Notes under the pieces: generated by a model | What the model was told of the DNA's origin: nothing | The model's input: the letters and a program-made list of their open reading frames with translations, nothing else | Database searches by the model: none | Source of the DNA: Salinimicrobium nanhaiense | Lineage (GTDB): Bacteria; Bacteroidota; Bacteroidia; Flavobacteriales; Flavobacteriaceae | Reading direction: 5' to 3' | NCBI GenBank assembly: GCA_012038135.1 | Contig: JAAVJQ010000016.1 | Span: 1-64,000, forward strand | DNA length: 64,000 nt | Made by a program: the position numbers and the translations under genes | Shown here: positions 7,500 through 16,847 of the stretch, piece by piece | Layout of the letters: each line of letters starts with the position of its first letter | How positions within the stretch are numbered: position 1 is the first letter of the stretch

Positions 7500-9503
7500 A
7501 TGAAATTCAAGGTAAAATCTGATTTTAAACCCACCGGTGACCAGCCGCAGGCAATTAGCCAGCTGGTCAACGGGATCAATAATAAAGAGAAATATCAAAC
7601 CTTACTCGGAGTAACAGGTTCCGGAAAAACCTTTTCGGTTGCCAATGTGATCCAGGAAGTGCAGAAGCCTACGCTGGTCCTGGCGCACAATAAAACCCTT
7701 GCAGCTCAGCTTTATTCGGAATTCAAGCAGTTCTTTCCCGATAATGCCGTTGAATATTTCGTAAGCTACTACGACTATTATCAGCCGGAGGCATTCATTC
7801 CAACTTCGGGCACTTACATAGAAAAAGATCTTTCTATCAACGAGGAGCTCGAAAAAATGCGTTTGAGCACTACCTCTTCCCTGCTTTCCGGAAGGAGGGA
7901 TATCATTGTGGTGGCATCGGTTTCCTGTCTCTACGGAATTGGAAATCCGGTGGAATTTAAGAAGAACGTGGTTTCCATTCAGCGGGACATGGTGATCTCC
8001 CGCACCCAGCTGCTTCACAGGCTGGTACAGAGTTTATATTCCCGCACTGAAGCTGAATTCAGCCACGGAAACTTTCGGATAAAAGGAGATACCGTTGACA
8101 TTTTTCCAAGTTATGCGGATAACGCCTTTAGAGTCCACTTTTTCGGAGACGAGATCGAGGAAATTGAAGCTTTTAATCCTGCCACCAATGACATTATTGA
8201 GAAATATGACCGTTTGAACATCTATCCTGCCAACATGTTTGTAACCTCTCCTGATGTTTTGCAAGGGGCGATAAGAGAAATTCAGGATGACCTTGTCAAA
8301 CAGGTGAATTACTTTCAGGATATTGGGAAACATTTGGAGGCTAAGCGTCTGGATGAGCGCACTAATTTTGACCTCGAAATGATCAGGGAATTGGGCTACT
8401 GCTCCGGAATTGAGAACTATTCCCGTTATCTCGACGGCCGACTTCCCGGTACAAGGCCATTCTGTTTGCTTGACTATTTCCCCGATGATTATTTAATGGT
8501 GGTAGATGAAAGCCACGTAACCATTCCTCAGGTACATGCGATGTATGGCGGAGACCGGTCCAGAAAGGAAACTCTTGTAGAATACGGCTTCAGGTTGCCT
8601 GCAGCTATGGATAACCGACCGTTAAAATTCGAAGAATTTGAAGCGCTTCAGAATCAGGTGATCTACGTAAGTGCTACGCCGGCAGATTATGAGCTTCAGA
8701 AAACAGAAGGGATGTACATTGAGCAGGTGATAAGGCCGACAGGTCTTCTTGATCCTGTGATCGAAGTGCGGCCAAGCCTCAACCAGATCGACGATCTTAT
8801 CGAGGAAATGCAACAGCGAATTGATAAGGATCAGCGGATTCTTGTCACCACGCTTACCAAACGCATGGCCGAAGAGCTTACTAAATACCTTACCCGTATC
8901 AACATTCGCTGCCGATACATTCACAGTGATGTGGATACTTTGGAGCGGGTGGAAATTATGCAGGACCTCCGAAAAGGGCTTTTTGACGTCCTGGTTGGGG
9001 TGAACCTGTTGAGAGAAGGTCTTGACCTTCCTGAAGTCTCTTTGGTCGCCATTCTGGATGCAGATAAAGAAGGTTTTCTTCGAAGTAACCGTTCCCTTAC
9101 CCAAACCATTGGTCGTGCTGCCCGTCACCTGGAAGGAAAAGCGATCATGTATGCAGATAAGATCACAGACAGTATGCAGAAAACGATCGATCAAACCGAG
9201 TATAGGAGAGAAAAGCAGCTAAAATATAATGCCGACAATAACATCACTCCTACTGCCCTGAAAAAATCTTTCGAAAACATGCTGGTGCGTAAAAAACCGG
9301 AGCCATATACCTACGAAGTAGCGCCTAACCTTAAAGCTGCGGAAGCAGAGACGGAATATTTTAGCAAACCTCAGCTGGAGAAACGCATCAGGGAAAAACG
9401 CAAGGCAATGGAATCGGCAGCGAAAGAGCTGGATTTTATGACTGCCGCTAAACTGCGGGATGAGATCAAAATGCTGCAGGAGAAAGTGCAGACGGCATCT
9501 TAA
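7500..9503 (+). CDS. uvrB: Excinuclease ABC subunit UvrB
   Basis: DNA-damage recognition helicase of nucleotide excision repair, which takes over lesions from UvrA and recruits UvrC. The 667-residue length is normal. Walker A GVTGSGKT is at 37-44. The lesion-probing beta-hairpin shows SYYDYYQPEAFIP near 87-99. The DExx box is DESH near 338-341. Helicase motifs V and VI (GVNLLREGLDLPEV and QTIGRAARH) follow near 500-540. The C-terminal UVR domain that binds UvrC is complete (KAMESAAKELDFMTAAKLRD). The upstream promoter matches the Bacteroidota consensus. It is transcribed alone. Confidence 0.97.
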   Translation: MKFKVKSDFKPTGDQPQAISQLVNGINNKEKYQTLLGVTGSGKTFSVANVIQEVQKPTLVLAHNKTLAAQLYSEFKQFFPDNAVEYFVSYYDYYQPEAFIPTSGTYIEKDLSINEELEKMRLSTTSSLLSGRRDIIVVASVSCLYGIGNPVEFKKNVVSIQRDMVISRTQLLHRLVQSLYSRTEAEFSHGNFRIKGDTVDIFPSYADNAFRVHFFGDEIEEIEAFNPATNDIIEKYDRLNIYPANMFVTSPDVLQGAIREIQDDLVKQVNYFQDIGKHLEAKRLDERTNFDLEMIRELGYCSGIENYSRYLDGRLPGTRPFCLLDYFPDDYLMVVDESHVTIPQVHAMYGGDRSRKETLVEYGFRLPAAMDNRPLKFEEFEALQNQVIYVSATPADYELQKTEGMYIEQVIRPTGLLDPVIEVRPSLNQIDDLIEEMQQRIDKDQRILVTTLTKRMAEELTKYLTRINIRCRYIHSDVDTLERVEIMQDLRKGLFDVLVGVNLLREGLDLPEVSLVAILDADKEGFLRSNRSLTQTIGRAARHLEGKAIMYADKITDSMQKTIDQTEYRREKQLKYNADNNITPTALKKSFENMLVRKKPEPYTYEVAPNLKAAEAETEYFSKPQLEKRIREKRKAMESAAKELDFMTAAKLRDEIKMLQEKVQTAS

Positions 9504-9593
9504 AGTGTTAAAATAATTATAGAAGCTTCTGCTTCAGAAGAATAAATATTTATATTTATTTCTCTTTGGTGCCTCCCCACAAACCTTTCAGCT

Positions 9594-10805
9594 TTGAAAA
9601 GAAACATCTTATTGGTGGTGCTCGGCTTCTTGTGGTTGACAAAAACCGCTGCACAGGTTGGGATAAATACTACAGATCCCAAGGCACAACTCGATATTCA
9701 CACGGCAGATCCCGGAACTCCCGGGCCTGCAGATGGTATTTTGATCCCGAGGCTTAACAATTTCCCGGCCACTAATCCGGGTGCAGACCAAAATGGAATG
9801 CTGATCTTCCTTACCTCCCAAAAAGGGGAATTTTCTCCTGGTTTTTACTGGTGGAATTCTTCCGCAGGAAAATGGGAAGGTATGTCGGGAAAAGCATCTT
9901 CAGATTTTTATAAGGTGGGAACTACTGCTCCTGCCAGTAACCAGCAGGAACCCATTTTCAGGAGCGGAAATGTCAATATCGGCGGGGAGTCTGAAATTGT
10001 CAAACTTAAAGTAGTCATTACTCCTACCGAAGACTTCAAGACCAAAACCGGACTTGAAGTAGAGAACGGCAGTGGTTCTCCCACCAATGTTACCTACGGA
10101 ATCCTTAGCAACAACAAATCTATTACTGCTGACAAGAAATACGGAATTAAGAACTCTGTTTCTGCCAGTGGAACCGGCATTCATTACGGGATCTTCAATG
10201 AGGTTAATCAAAACACCAATGAAGAGATCTACGGGATCTGGAATGATGTGGGGAAGACCTTTGGCGCTACAAAGAACCACTATGGCATTTATAACGTTAT
10301 TGGCACCGTACAGGGCACCGGCTTTGTTTATGGAATTTACAGCAAAGCTCTGGGTAATGATCCTAAAAAGCTTTTTGCCGGATACTTTGAAGGCAGAGTG
10401 GGAATAGGAAGCCCGGGGAATGATTATTTCCTGCCGGCAACCAGAGGCAGTCTGGATCAGGTCCTGATGATAGATGCAGCGGGAAATGTTAACTGGAAAT
10501 ATCCCAACTTCAAAACCTACTCTTCCACCACTTCGTCCACAGGAGCTTATGCTATTCCTGATGACACTTATACTTTAAGAATAAACAATCAGGTGAGCAG
10601 TATAATAATTCCGGATGCCACGGCTAATAAGGGTCGGCTGCTATATCTCATCAACTGGCCGGGAAACTCTAAAAAGACCTTAGAATTTCTCAACAACAAT
10701 GATCTTTTTGATGTTACCACAAATTCCACCGTCACCGAGATCAATCCGGGAACGAAATACCTTATCCAAAGCGCCGGAAATCGGTGGATCCTGTTGGACA
10801 AATAA
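9594..10805 (+). CDS. Secreted protein of the flavobacterial VGINT.P family, function unknown
   Basis: A 403-residue exported protein. A signal peptide covers about residues 1-20 (KRNILLVVLGFLWLTKTAAQ), followed by VGINTTDPKAQLDIH, the opening phrase common to many Bacteroidota surface proteins that look like phage tail-fibre heads. The segment ILIPRLNNFPATNPGADQNGMLIFLTS is also typical. Residues about 180-290 hold repeated Y-G-I-Y/N units (YGILSNN, YGIKNS, YGIFNEV, YGIWNDV, YGIYNV, YGIYSK), which suggests a beta-solenoid. There is no Ser-Asn peptidase S74 motif that I can see. The start is TTG at 9594, chosen because it gives a full signal peptide. Function is unknown. Confidence 0.7.
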   Translation: MKRNILLVVLGFLWLTKTAAQVGINTTDPKAQLDIHTADPGTPGPADGILIPRLNNFPATNPGADQNGMLIFLTSQKGEFSPGFYWWNSSAGKWEGMSGKASSDFYKVGTTAPASNQQEPIFRSGNVNIGGESEIVKLKVVITPTEDFKTKTGLEVENGSGSPTNVTYGILSNNKSITADKKYGIKNSVSASGTGIHYGIFNEVNQNTNEEIYGIWNDVGKTFGATKNHYGIYNVIGTVQGTGFVYGIYSKALGNDPKKLFAGYFEGRVGIGSPGNDYFLPATRGSLDQVLMIDAAGNVNWKYPNFKTYSSTTSSTGAYAIPDDTYTLRINNQVSSIIIPDATANKGRLLYLINWPGNSKKTLEFLNNNDLFDVTTNSTVTEINPGTKYLIQSAGNRWILLDK

Positions 10806-10819
10806 ACTTCAGAATAGTA

Positions 10820-11061
10820 TTGGGCTAAAGCCCATAGGAAAGAGATTCTTTTGACCTCCGGCTAAAGCCGGAGGCAATTAAAAACCCTTTTCAAGTCAGG
10901 ACTTTTTCGACCTCCGGATAAATCCGGAGGCAATTCATGTGATTCAGACCTATGATTCTTATAGATCTCTGATCTTGTATTAAGTTCTAAAAGCATGAAT
11001 TACCTTCGCCTTCAGGCGGAGGAAAAGAAGCAATTTCTCCACAGGGCTTTAGAAGCCCAAC
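10820..11061. repeat. Composite palindromic (REP-like) repeat, left copy
   Basis: The gap between the secreted protein and the acyl-CoA synthetase is filled by palindromes. CCTCCGGCT..AGCCGGAGG is at 10855-10874 and CCTCCGGAT..ATCCGGAGG at 10911-10930, both followed by CAATT. CCTTCGCC..GGCGGAGG is at 11003-11022. The outer edges form an imperfect inverted pair: TTGGGCTAAAGCCC at about 10820 and GGGCTTTAGAAGCCCAA at about 11044-11060. The layout is repeated at 17037-17223. Such hairpins are typical of REP elements moved by RAYT transposases, but no RAYT gene is in the window. Confidence 0.75.
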
Positions 11062-11079
11062 AGAATTTCAGACCTCAAT

Positions 11080-13176
11080 TTAAGTGAGCTCATTGGTCAT
11101 ATGAGGCTGTAGCTCCTTATCTGTTCTTTCTATTCGGATTCTTACATCCACAGCGATCAAATGATTTTCAGTAGCCATTAGCGGATTAATGTCCAATTCT
11201 GCAATTTCAGGGACAGCCACCAAAAGATTTGAAATTTTTACAATGGTTTCAGCAAATAATTCAAGGTTAATACCGGCCTGACCTCTTATCCCTTTTAAGA
11301 TCGGAGCTGCTTTTAGATCTAAGATCATCTTTAAAGACTCTTCCCCGGAAATCGGGATCATCGAAGCACTTACATCTTTTAGTACTTCCACGAAAATTCC
11401 GCCCAATCCGCAGAGAATGACATGAGGATAATTTGCTTCCTTTTTTGCCCCTATAAAAAGTTCCTTTCCTTTCACCATCGGCTGAACGAGAACAGCATTT
11501 GCTCCCTCTATCTGCATCAGCTTGTTGAAACCTTTTATTAGATCGGCATCATCTGAAACATTCAGAATAACCCCGCCGACATCAGATTTATGAAGAGGAC
11601 CCTCCACCTTAAGCACTACAGGATAAGTAACAGAACGGGAAACACGGCTCAATTCCTCTTGATTTTTAATATGAAATGAAGTTGCAAATTTTACTCCTGC
11701 AGTTTCCAAGAGGCTAACGGCAACTTCTGTGGGCATATATCCATTCGGGAGGTTATTTACAAGTTTTCTTGCTTCCCGAAAGTCCTGGTGACAGGAAACT
11801 GCAGCTTTTTGACTTTCCGATGTGTGATTGTAAACTTTAGCCAACGCAGTTCCAAACAACACTTCATCATGAAAAGCGATATTTCCTTTCTTTAAAAACT
11901 CCTGAATTTCCCTTTTCACATTCACCACTGACGGTAAAATGGCATAAATTGGTTTTTTGTATGTTCCGATCTTTTCATTCAGCACTTCATAAACATCATC
12001 TACAGCTGTTAAACCCGGACTCCCAAAAATAACAGCCATCGCATCAACTTCGGGAGAGGTTTCACAATATTCCAGAATTGCTTCCAATTGCTGCGCATTA
12101 CCTGTAGCCAAAAAATCAATAGGATTGGATACGGAAGATCCATCAAATAATTTGTCCAACAAGGTTTCGCTTTCTTTTCCTTCCAAATGAGGGATCTTTA
12201 AACCGTTCTTTGACAACACATCTGTCAGCATTACAGCAGGTCCGCCGGCATGGGTGATAATGGCAATATTCTTTCCTTCAGATTCCTTTTGCTGAAGAAT
12301 ACCGGCAACCGTAATGAGCTCATTGCGGCCATAACAGCGTATGATTCCCGCTTTTTGAAATAAGGTATCTACAAAAACATCTGAATTGGCAATAGCACCC
12401 GTATGTGATGAAGCGGCCCGGTTTCCTTCTTCGGAACTCCCGGCCTTTATAGCCGCTATTTTGCAACCCTTTTGTATTAAGGAAGATGTATGTTTTAAAA
12501 ACTTCAGGGGATCTTTAATACTCTCTATGTAGAGCAGTTTTACTTTCGAACTTCCTCCTTTCTCAAAAGAGTGATCTAAATATTCAAGGACCTCCTCTAC
12601 TCCTATTTGTGCGCTGTTTCCAACAGTATAAACATTGGAAAACCTTAATCCAAAACTCTGTGCCGCCTCGATGATGAAAACTGCTGTTGCACCGGAACCT
12701 GAAATAAGATCAACTCCTTTTTCATCCAGTTCGGGGATGGGTGTGGTAAAAACGCCGGTGTAATTCTTATTGATCAATCCAATGTTATTAGGCCCCAGTA
12801 AACTCCCGCCTGCTTCATTGATCAAATCGACAATTTCTCTTTCCAGCTTTGCACCGGCTTCATCTTTTTCACTAAAGCCTGCCGAGAAGATGATAAAGCC
12901 CTTAGTGTTCTTTTTTTGAGTAAGCACCTTTACGGCGTCAACTACATATTTTGCAGCAATGGCGATTATCGCCAGATCTACTTCAGGTAAGGCATTGATG
13001 TCCTTAAAAGATCTTACCCCCTGTACAATCTCTTGTTTAGGATTGACCACAAATAATTTTCCTTTGAACTGATGTTCGAGCAGGTTTTTCAAAGCCCTGC
13101 CCCCGGGACTATGAATATTATCTGAACCTCCAACAACTACAATGCTTGCAGGATTGATCAATTTTGAGTGCAGCAT
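11080..13176 (-). CDS. Acyl-CoA synthetase, ADP-forming (fused alpha-beta)
   Basis: Converts an acyl-CoA plus ADP and phosphate into the free acid, CoA and ATP (or the reverse). The 698 residues hold a CoA-binding Rossmann domain (about 1-140, with SIVVVGGSDN at 11-20), two succinyl-CoA-synthetase-like flavodoxin domains (about 145-460) and a C-terminal ATP-grasp domain (about 475-690). The phosphorylated active-site histidine is H258 in SSHTGAIA, and GPNNIGLIN (128-136) is the CoA/phosphate loop. The alpha and beta parts are fused in one chain, as in many bacterial ACD proteins. It is divergent from the aminotransferase gene with a 119-base shared control region. Context suggests aryl- or branched-chain acyl-CoA as substrate; acetate cannot be excluded. 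Confidence 0.88.
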   Translation of the reverse strand: MLHSKLINPASIVVVGGSDNIHSPGGRALKNLLEHQFKGKLFVVNPKQEIVQGVRSFKDINALPEVDLAIIAIAAKYVVDAVKVLTQKKNTKGFIIFSAGFSEKDEAGAKLEREIVDLINEAGGSLLGPNNIGLINKNYTGVFTTPIPELDEKGVDLISGSGATAVFIIEAAQSFGLRFSNVYTVGNSAQIGVEEVLEYLDHSFEKGGSSKVKLLYIESIKDPLKFLKHTSSLIQKGCKIAAIKAGSSEEGNRAASSHTGAIANSDVFVDTLFQKAGIIRCYGRNELITVAGILQQKESEGKNIAIITHAGGPAVMLTDVLSKNGLKIPHLEGKESETLLDKLFDGSSVSNPIDFLATGNAQQLEAILEYCETSPEVDAMAVIFGSPGLTAVDDVYEVLNEKIGTYKKPIYAILPSVVNVKREIQEFLKKGNIAFHDEVLFGTALAKVYNHTSESQKAAVSCHQDFREARKLVNNLPNGYMPTEVAVSLLETAGVKFATSFHIKNQEELSRVSRSVTYPVVLKVEGPLHKSDVGGVILNVSDDADLIKGFNKLMQIEGANAVLVQPMVKGKELFIGAKKEANYPHVILCGLGGIFVEVLKDVSASMIPISGEESLKMILDLKAAPILKGIRGQAGINLELFAETIVKISNLLVAVPEIAELDINPLMATENHLIAVDVRIRIERTDKELQPHMTNELT

Positions 13177-13224
13177 AAGAAACTTTTAATTACCGTAAAG
13201 GAAGAAATTTAAAAAAGCTTTTTA

Positions 13225-13240
13225 GCTGATATTCATCAGC
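13225..13240. promoter_or_regulatory. Inverted repeat resembling a Crp/Fnr site
   Basis: GCTGATATTCATCAGC is a perfect inverted repeat with 6-base arms, and its core TGAT-N4-ATCA is the Fnr-type consensus. It lies in the middle of the 119-base region between two divergent genes, about 58 bases before the aminotransferase ATG and 50 before the synthetase ATG. Regulation by a Crp/Fnr-family protein is inference. Confidence 0.45.
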
Positions 13241-13295
13241 ATCTGTTTGATTACATCTTTGTTATTTTGATAAAACAGCTAAATCTTCCCAGGTT

Positions 13296-14513
13296 ATGTA
13301 TGCATTTTCGAGAGCAGTCAATTCCATTCATTCCGAGGACGTTAAACAATTGATGAAACAGGCTTCCGGAAAGAACCTCATCTCCTTTGCCGGCGGGATG
13401 CCGAATAATGATCTTTTCCCGGTAGAGCAAATCGATGAAATCTATAATTCTCTACCTGAGGGTCTCAAAAAATTGTGCTTTCAGTATGGACCGAGTTCGG
13501 GATATCCTCCCCTTATTAAATCTTTAGAAACCTATTTGAAAAGTAAAGGTTTGGTTGTTGGGGATAATAAGATTTTAATCACCACCGGGTCACTTCAGGC
13601 AATCTCAATTATAACCCAGGAATTCGTCAACGAGGGAGATATCATATTGACAGAGAACCCATGTTTCGTTGGAGCATTGACTGTTTTTGAAACTTTTGGA
13701 GCCGAGATACAAAGCATACCCATCGATGAGAATGGGATCAATATCGAAGCCTTAAAAAGTAAAATTCAATCCCTGGACCGCCAACCCAGGTTCTTGTATA
13801 TCACGCCTAATTATCATAATCCGGCGGGAATTATTTACTCTCCTGAAAGAAAAAAAGAACTCCTGGAAGTACTCTCCGGCACAGGAATAATTCTTATTGA
13901 AGACGATGCTTACAGTGATCTCTACTTTGATAAAGAAGAAAAACACCTGCTTAAGCCCATGAAATCCTTTGGGGTAAAGGATGTGGAAATTATTTACACA
14001 GGATCTTTCTCAAAAATACTCGGACCTGGTTTCAGGCTGGGTTACATGCTTTCTTCTGAAGAGATCTTCGACAAGGCAGAAACGGTGAAACAAGGTTTGG
14101 ATACCTGTACTTCCACTTTCATGCAGATCCTGGCGAATGAATTTTTGGCTCAAAATAAACTGGAGCCTTATGTGACATTTTTGAGGAGTGAGTATCTGGA
14201 GCGCAAGAATTTGCTTCAGAAATACTTAAAAACCTATATGCCTGAAGAAGTTTCCTGGAATGAACCGAAAGGAGGTTTTTATGTGTGGCTCAAACTACCG
14301 GCTCACATCAAATCAACAGACGTATTTAAAGAAAGTGTTGCTAAAGGAGTTGTATTTGTTACCGGTCGCACCTTTGATCCTGCCGGCAGGAAGGATGACC
14401 GCCTGCGGCTTTCTTTTTCAAATATGCCAAAAGATCAAATTGAAAAAGGGGTTAAAATTCTATCTGAGGCAATAATAAAAGTGCTGCGGAATTCTAAAGT
14501 GGTGCTTTCATAA
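13296..14513 (+). CDS. PLP-dependent aminotransferase (fold type I, LysN/MocR-like class)
   Basis: Transfers the amino group of an amino acid to a 2-oxoacid, probably 2-oxoglutarate. The 405-residue enzyme opens with ISFAGGMPNNDLFP (29-42), as in 2-aminoadipate and aromatic aminotransferases of the LysN/KAT II group. N175 (TPNYHNPAG), D203 (IIEDDAY would place the ring-binding Asp here), Y206 and the PLP lysine K240 in GSFSKILGPGFRLGY are present; the substrate-binding arginine is in DRLRLSFSN near the C-terminus. It is the only plus-strand gene of the 11-17 kb module. Its neighbours act on 2-oxoacids, so it most likely feeds the IorAB enzyme, with aromatic amino acids as favoured substrates. 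Confidence 0.85.
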   Translation: MYAFSRAVNSIHSEDVKQLMKQASGKNLISFAGGMPNNDLFPVEQIDEIYNSLPEGLKKLCFQYGPSSGYPPLIKSLETYLKSKGLVVGDNKILITTGSLQAISIITQEFVNEGDIILTENPCFVGALTVFETFGAEIQSIPIDENGINIEALKSKIQSLDRQPRFLYITPNYHNPAGIIYSPERKKELLEVLSGTGIILIEDDAYSDLYFDKEEKHLLKPMKSFGVKDVEIIYTGSFSKILGPGFRLGYMLSSEEIFDKAETVKQGLDTCTSTFMQILANEFLAQNKLEPYVTFLRSEYLERKNLLQKYLKTYMPEEVSWNEPKGGFYVWLKLPAHIKSTDVFKESVAKGVVFVTGRTFDPAGRKDDRLRLSFSNMPKDQIEKGVKILSEAIIKVLRNSKVVLS

Positions 14514-14552
14514 TTCAGCTGTAAATTAGAAACCTGAGTTTTGCTCAAAAAA

Positions 14553-14600
14553 AATATCGGGAGATAAGCTTTCAAAAAATCTTATTTCCGATATCTCTTT
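14553..14600. terminator. Probable bidirectional terminator between aminotransferase and iorB
   Basis: AATATCGG..GATAAG pairs imperfectly with CTTAT..CCGATAT, followed by CTCTTTTT on the plus strand and preceded by an A-run that serves the minus strand. The flanking genes converge here. Confidence 0.6.
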
Positions 14601-14621
14601 TTCAGAAATGTCCTGGTTGAT

Positions 14622-15221
14622 CTATTGATCCGCAACCAGATTAGTGATTCCTTCTGCTACTTTTTTTCCTTCAGAAAAAGCTTCAATATTCAACCTGATG
14701 ATCCTTTCACCTTTATGCTGAAACAACTTTTTAATAGCTTCAAGCATACTGTTTTCAGATAAAGGTATTATAGAAGATGCCGCTCCCAAGAGCACCATAT
14801 TAGCAACTTTTGAATTCCCTATCTTTTTGGCAATTTTGGTAGCGTTTACGATTAAATGATTAGGATGTTTTTTTATCTGATCAAAAAGATGGGTTTCTTC
14901 GGGATAATTGGCAGTATTTATGAAAGGTTCTGAATCTGTCACCAGCCAGCCGTCCTTCTTTAAATAAGGCAAATATCTCAACAATTCCATTGGCTCTACC
15001 GATAAGATGAGATCGACTTTTCCTTCGGGAATGAGATCGGAATGGATTTCTTTGTCCGAAATTCTAACGTGAGATTGCACAGCACCGCCGCGTTGGCTCA
15101 TCCCGTGAACTTCAGATTGTTTGATGAACAGATCCTGGTTCAAAGCAGCTGTATCCAAAACCGCGGCGATCGTCAGGATGCCCTGGCCACCAACTCCCGA
15201 TAATATGATATTAGTTTTCAT
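14622..15221 (-). CDS. iorB: Indolepyruvate oxidoreductase subunit beta
   Basis: Gamma-type subunit of a 2-oxoacid:ferredoxin oxidoreductase. The 199 residues match the pyruvate/ketoisovalerate oxidoreductase gamma domain: NIILSGVGGQGILTIAAVL at 3-21 and SEVHGMSQRGGAVQSHVRIS at about 37-56, the two hallmark stretches. It pairs with IorA to make the active heterotetramer, which oxidises indolepyruvate or other arylpyruvates plus CoA to the acyl-CoA, CO2 and reduced ferredoxin. It lies 15 bases downstream of iorA in the same operon. No cysteine cluster for Fe-S binding is visible in this subunit. Confidence 0.9.
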   Translation of the reverse strand: MKTNIILSGVGGQGILTIAAVLDTAALNQDLFIKQSEVHGMSQRGGAVQSHVRISDKEIHSDLIPEGKVDLILSVEPMELLRYLPYLKKDGWLVTDSEPFINTANYPEETHLFDQIKKHPNHLIVNATKIAKKIGNSKVANMVLLGAASSIIPLSENSMLEAIKKLFQHKGERIIRLNIEAFSEGKKVAEGITNLVADQ

Positions 15222-15236
15222 CTATGTGGTTTTATC

Positions 15237-16847
15237 TTAGTTTAATGCTGCTATTTTTGCTTTAATAACTTCTTTTTGATCTCTTGACAATCTCACACAA
15301 GGCCTTTCAGAAATGATGACTGAAACTCCTTTGTACTTCAATTCATTCCGCAGCAATTCCACGTTTTCTTCATGGTTCTTCTTTAGAGGCACAATGGTTT
15401 TCAAATGATCGGGATGGACTCCTATTCCCAAACAAATCTTGTGCAATCTTCCTACTGCCGTTGATTCCTGCGCTCCTGTCATGGCAACAGCCGAGTTATC
15501 TGAAATGATGATGGTAATAGGTGTACTTTCATAAACCGCATCCAAAAGCCCCGTCATGCCCGAATGTGTAAATGTGGAGTCTCCAATAACTGCAATCGCA
15601 TTTTCCATTCCCGCATCTGCCGCCCCTTTTGCCATAGTAATGGAAGCTCCCATATCTATCAGCGTGTTTATGGTACCTAAAGGAGGTAAAGCTCCCAGTG
15701 CATAACATCCAATATCCCCAAAAACATTTTTGTCTCCTATCTCGGGGATCAATTCGTTTATGGTATTAAAAAGGTCTATGTGACCACAACCTTCACATAG
15801 TTGGGGAGGTCTTGGAGTCACTACAGATGGAATAGATGCTAATTTCTCCTGAAAAAGCCCCAGGGATTTCCCGACAATATTCGGATTTAGTTCTCCCGTT
15901 CGCGGAAGATCACCCGATAGCTTTCCTTTTATTTTATCATTATCATCAAAATAATTATGCAGCAATTCTTCTACTATGGTATATCCATCTTCTACAACCA
16001 GGATCTTTTCACAGTGGTCATATAATTCTTTTACCTTTTCTTTGGGCAAAGGATATTGAGAGATTTTAAGAATAGAATGGCTTTCATCTTCCCCTAAATT
16101 CTCCATCACATAATTATAGGCTATTCCACAAGTTATTATGCCAACTCCCCCTTTTTTGCCTTTTTTAAGTCTGTTCAAGTTCGAGTTTTGAGAATGTTCT
16201 ATCAAAGAATCCTGTTTATTAACCAACAGGTCGTACTGCTTTCTCGCGTTCATGGGGAGTAAAGCAAATCGCGAGGTATCTAATGGTAAGTTGATCTCAT
16301 TTGGATTACGTCTTTCCCTGATTTCAATACCTGCCCGGGAATGTGATAAACGGGTGACCAACCTTAACAAAACCGGTAATTTTAGTTCTTCGGAAAGGTC
16401 AAACGCATAAAACATCATATCGTATGCTTCCTGCTGATTTGAGGGCTCCAGGATCGGGATCATGGCAAACTTCCCATAAAAACGGGAATCCTGTTCATTT
16501 TGTGAGGAGTGCATCGAAGGATCATCGGCCACTACAACAACGAGTCCGCCGTTTACTCCTGAAACAGCCATATTCATGAAAACATCTGAAGCCACATTCA
16601 GCCCCACATGCTTCATCACCACCATAGCTCTTTTTCCCACATAAGACATTCCCAAAGCGGCTTCCATGGCTGTTTTTTCGTTCACAGACCAGGTGGTGTG
16701 TATCTTTAGTTCCCGGGCAAGTTTTGACTTCTGAATATATTCGGTTATCTCGGTTGAAGGGGTGCCGGGATATGCATAAACACCCGATAAACCCGCATCG
16801 ATACTGCCCTGAGCAAGTGCTTCATTACCTAAGAGTAAACTTTTCAT
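15237..16847 (-). CDS. iorA: Indolepyruvate oxidoreductase subunit alpha, without ferredoxin domain
   Basis: Catalytic TPP subunit of an indolepyruvate-type 2-oxoacid oxidoreductase. The N-terminal pyrimidine-binding part begins LLLGNEALAQG and shows YPGTPSTEI (26-34). A linker domain covers about 235-330. The C-terminal TPP-binding domain has CEGCGH (351-356) and the GDS..DN thiamine motif (422-424 and 450-451). At 536 residues it stops shortly after ERPCVRL; archaeal IorA chains run about 100 residues longer and end in two 4Fe-4S ferredoxin motifs, which are absent here. Electrons must therefore leave by another carrier. The gene starts 15 bases upstream of iorB, and a GTATGAC..GTCATAC palindrome lies 104 bases before its ATG. 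Confidence 0.9.
   Translation of the reverse strand: MKSLLLGNEALAQGSIDAGLSGVYAYPGTPSTEITEYIQKSKLARELKIHTTWSVNEKTAMEAALGMSYVGKRAMVVMKHVGLNVASDVFMNMAVSGVNGGLVVVVADDPSMHSSQNEQDSRFYGKFAMIPILEPSNQQEAYDMMFYAFDLSEELKLPVLLRLVTRLSHSRAGIEIRERRNPNEINLPLDTSRFALLPMNARKQYDLLVNKQDSLIEHSQNSNLNRLKKGKKGGVGIITCGIAYNYVMENLGEDESHSILKISQYPLPKEKVKELYDHCEKILVVEDGYTIVEELLHNYFDDNDKIKGKLSGDLPRTGELNPNIVGKSLGLFQEKLASIPSVVTPRPPQLCEGCGHIDLFNTINELIPEIGDKNVFGDIGCYALGALPPLGTINTLIDMGASITMAKGAADAGMENAIAVIGDSTFTHSGMTGLLDAVYESTPITIIISDNSAVAMTGAQESTAVGRLHKICLGIGVHPDHLKTIVPLKKNHEENVELLRNELKYKGVSVIISERPCVRLSRDQKEVIKAKIAALN

Noticed and set aside
10820..11061. Rho-independent terminators for the secreted protein or ACS genes
   Set aside because: The palindromes are followed by CAATT rather than T-runs and recur in the same arrangement at 17037-17223, so a repeat element explains them better.
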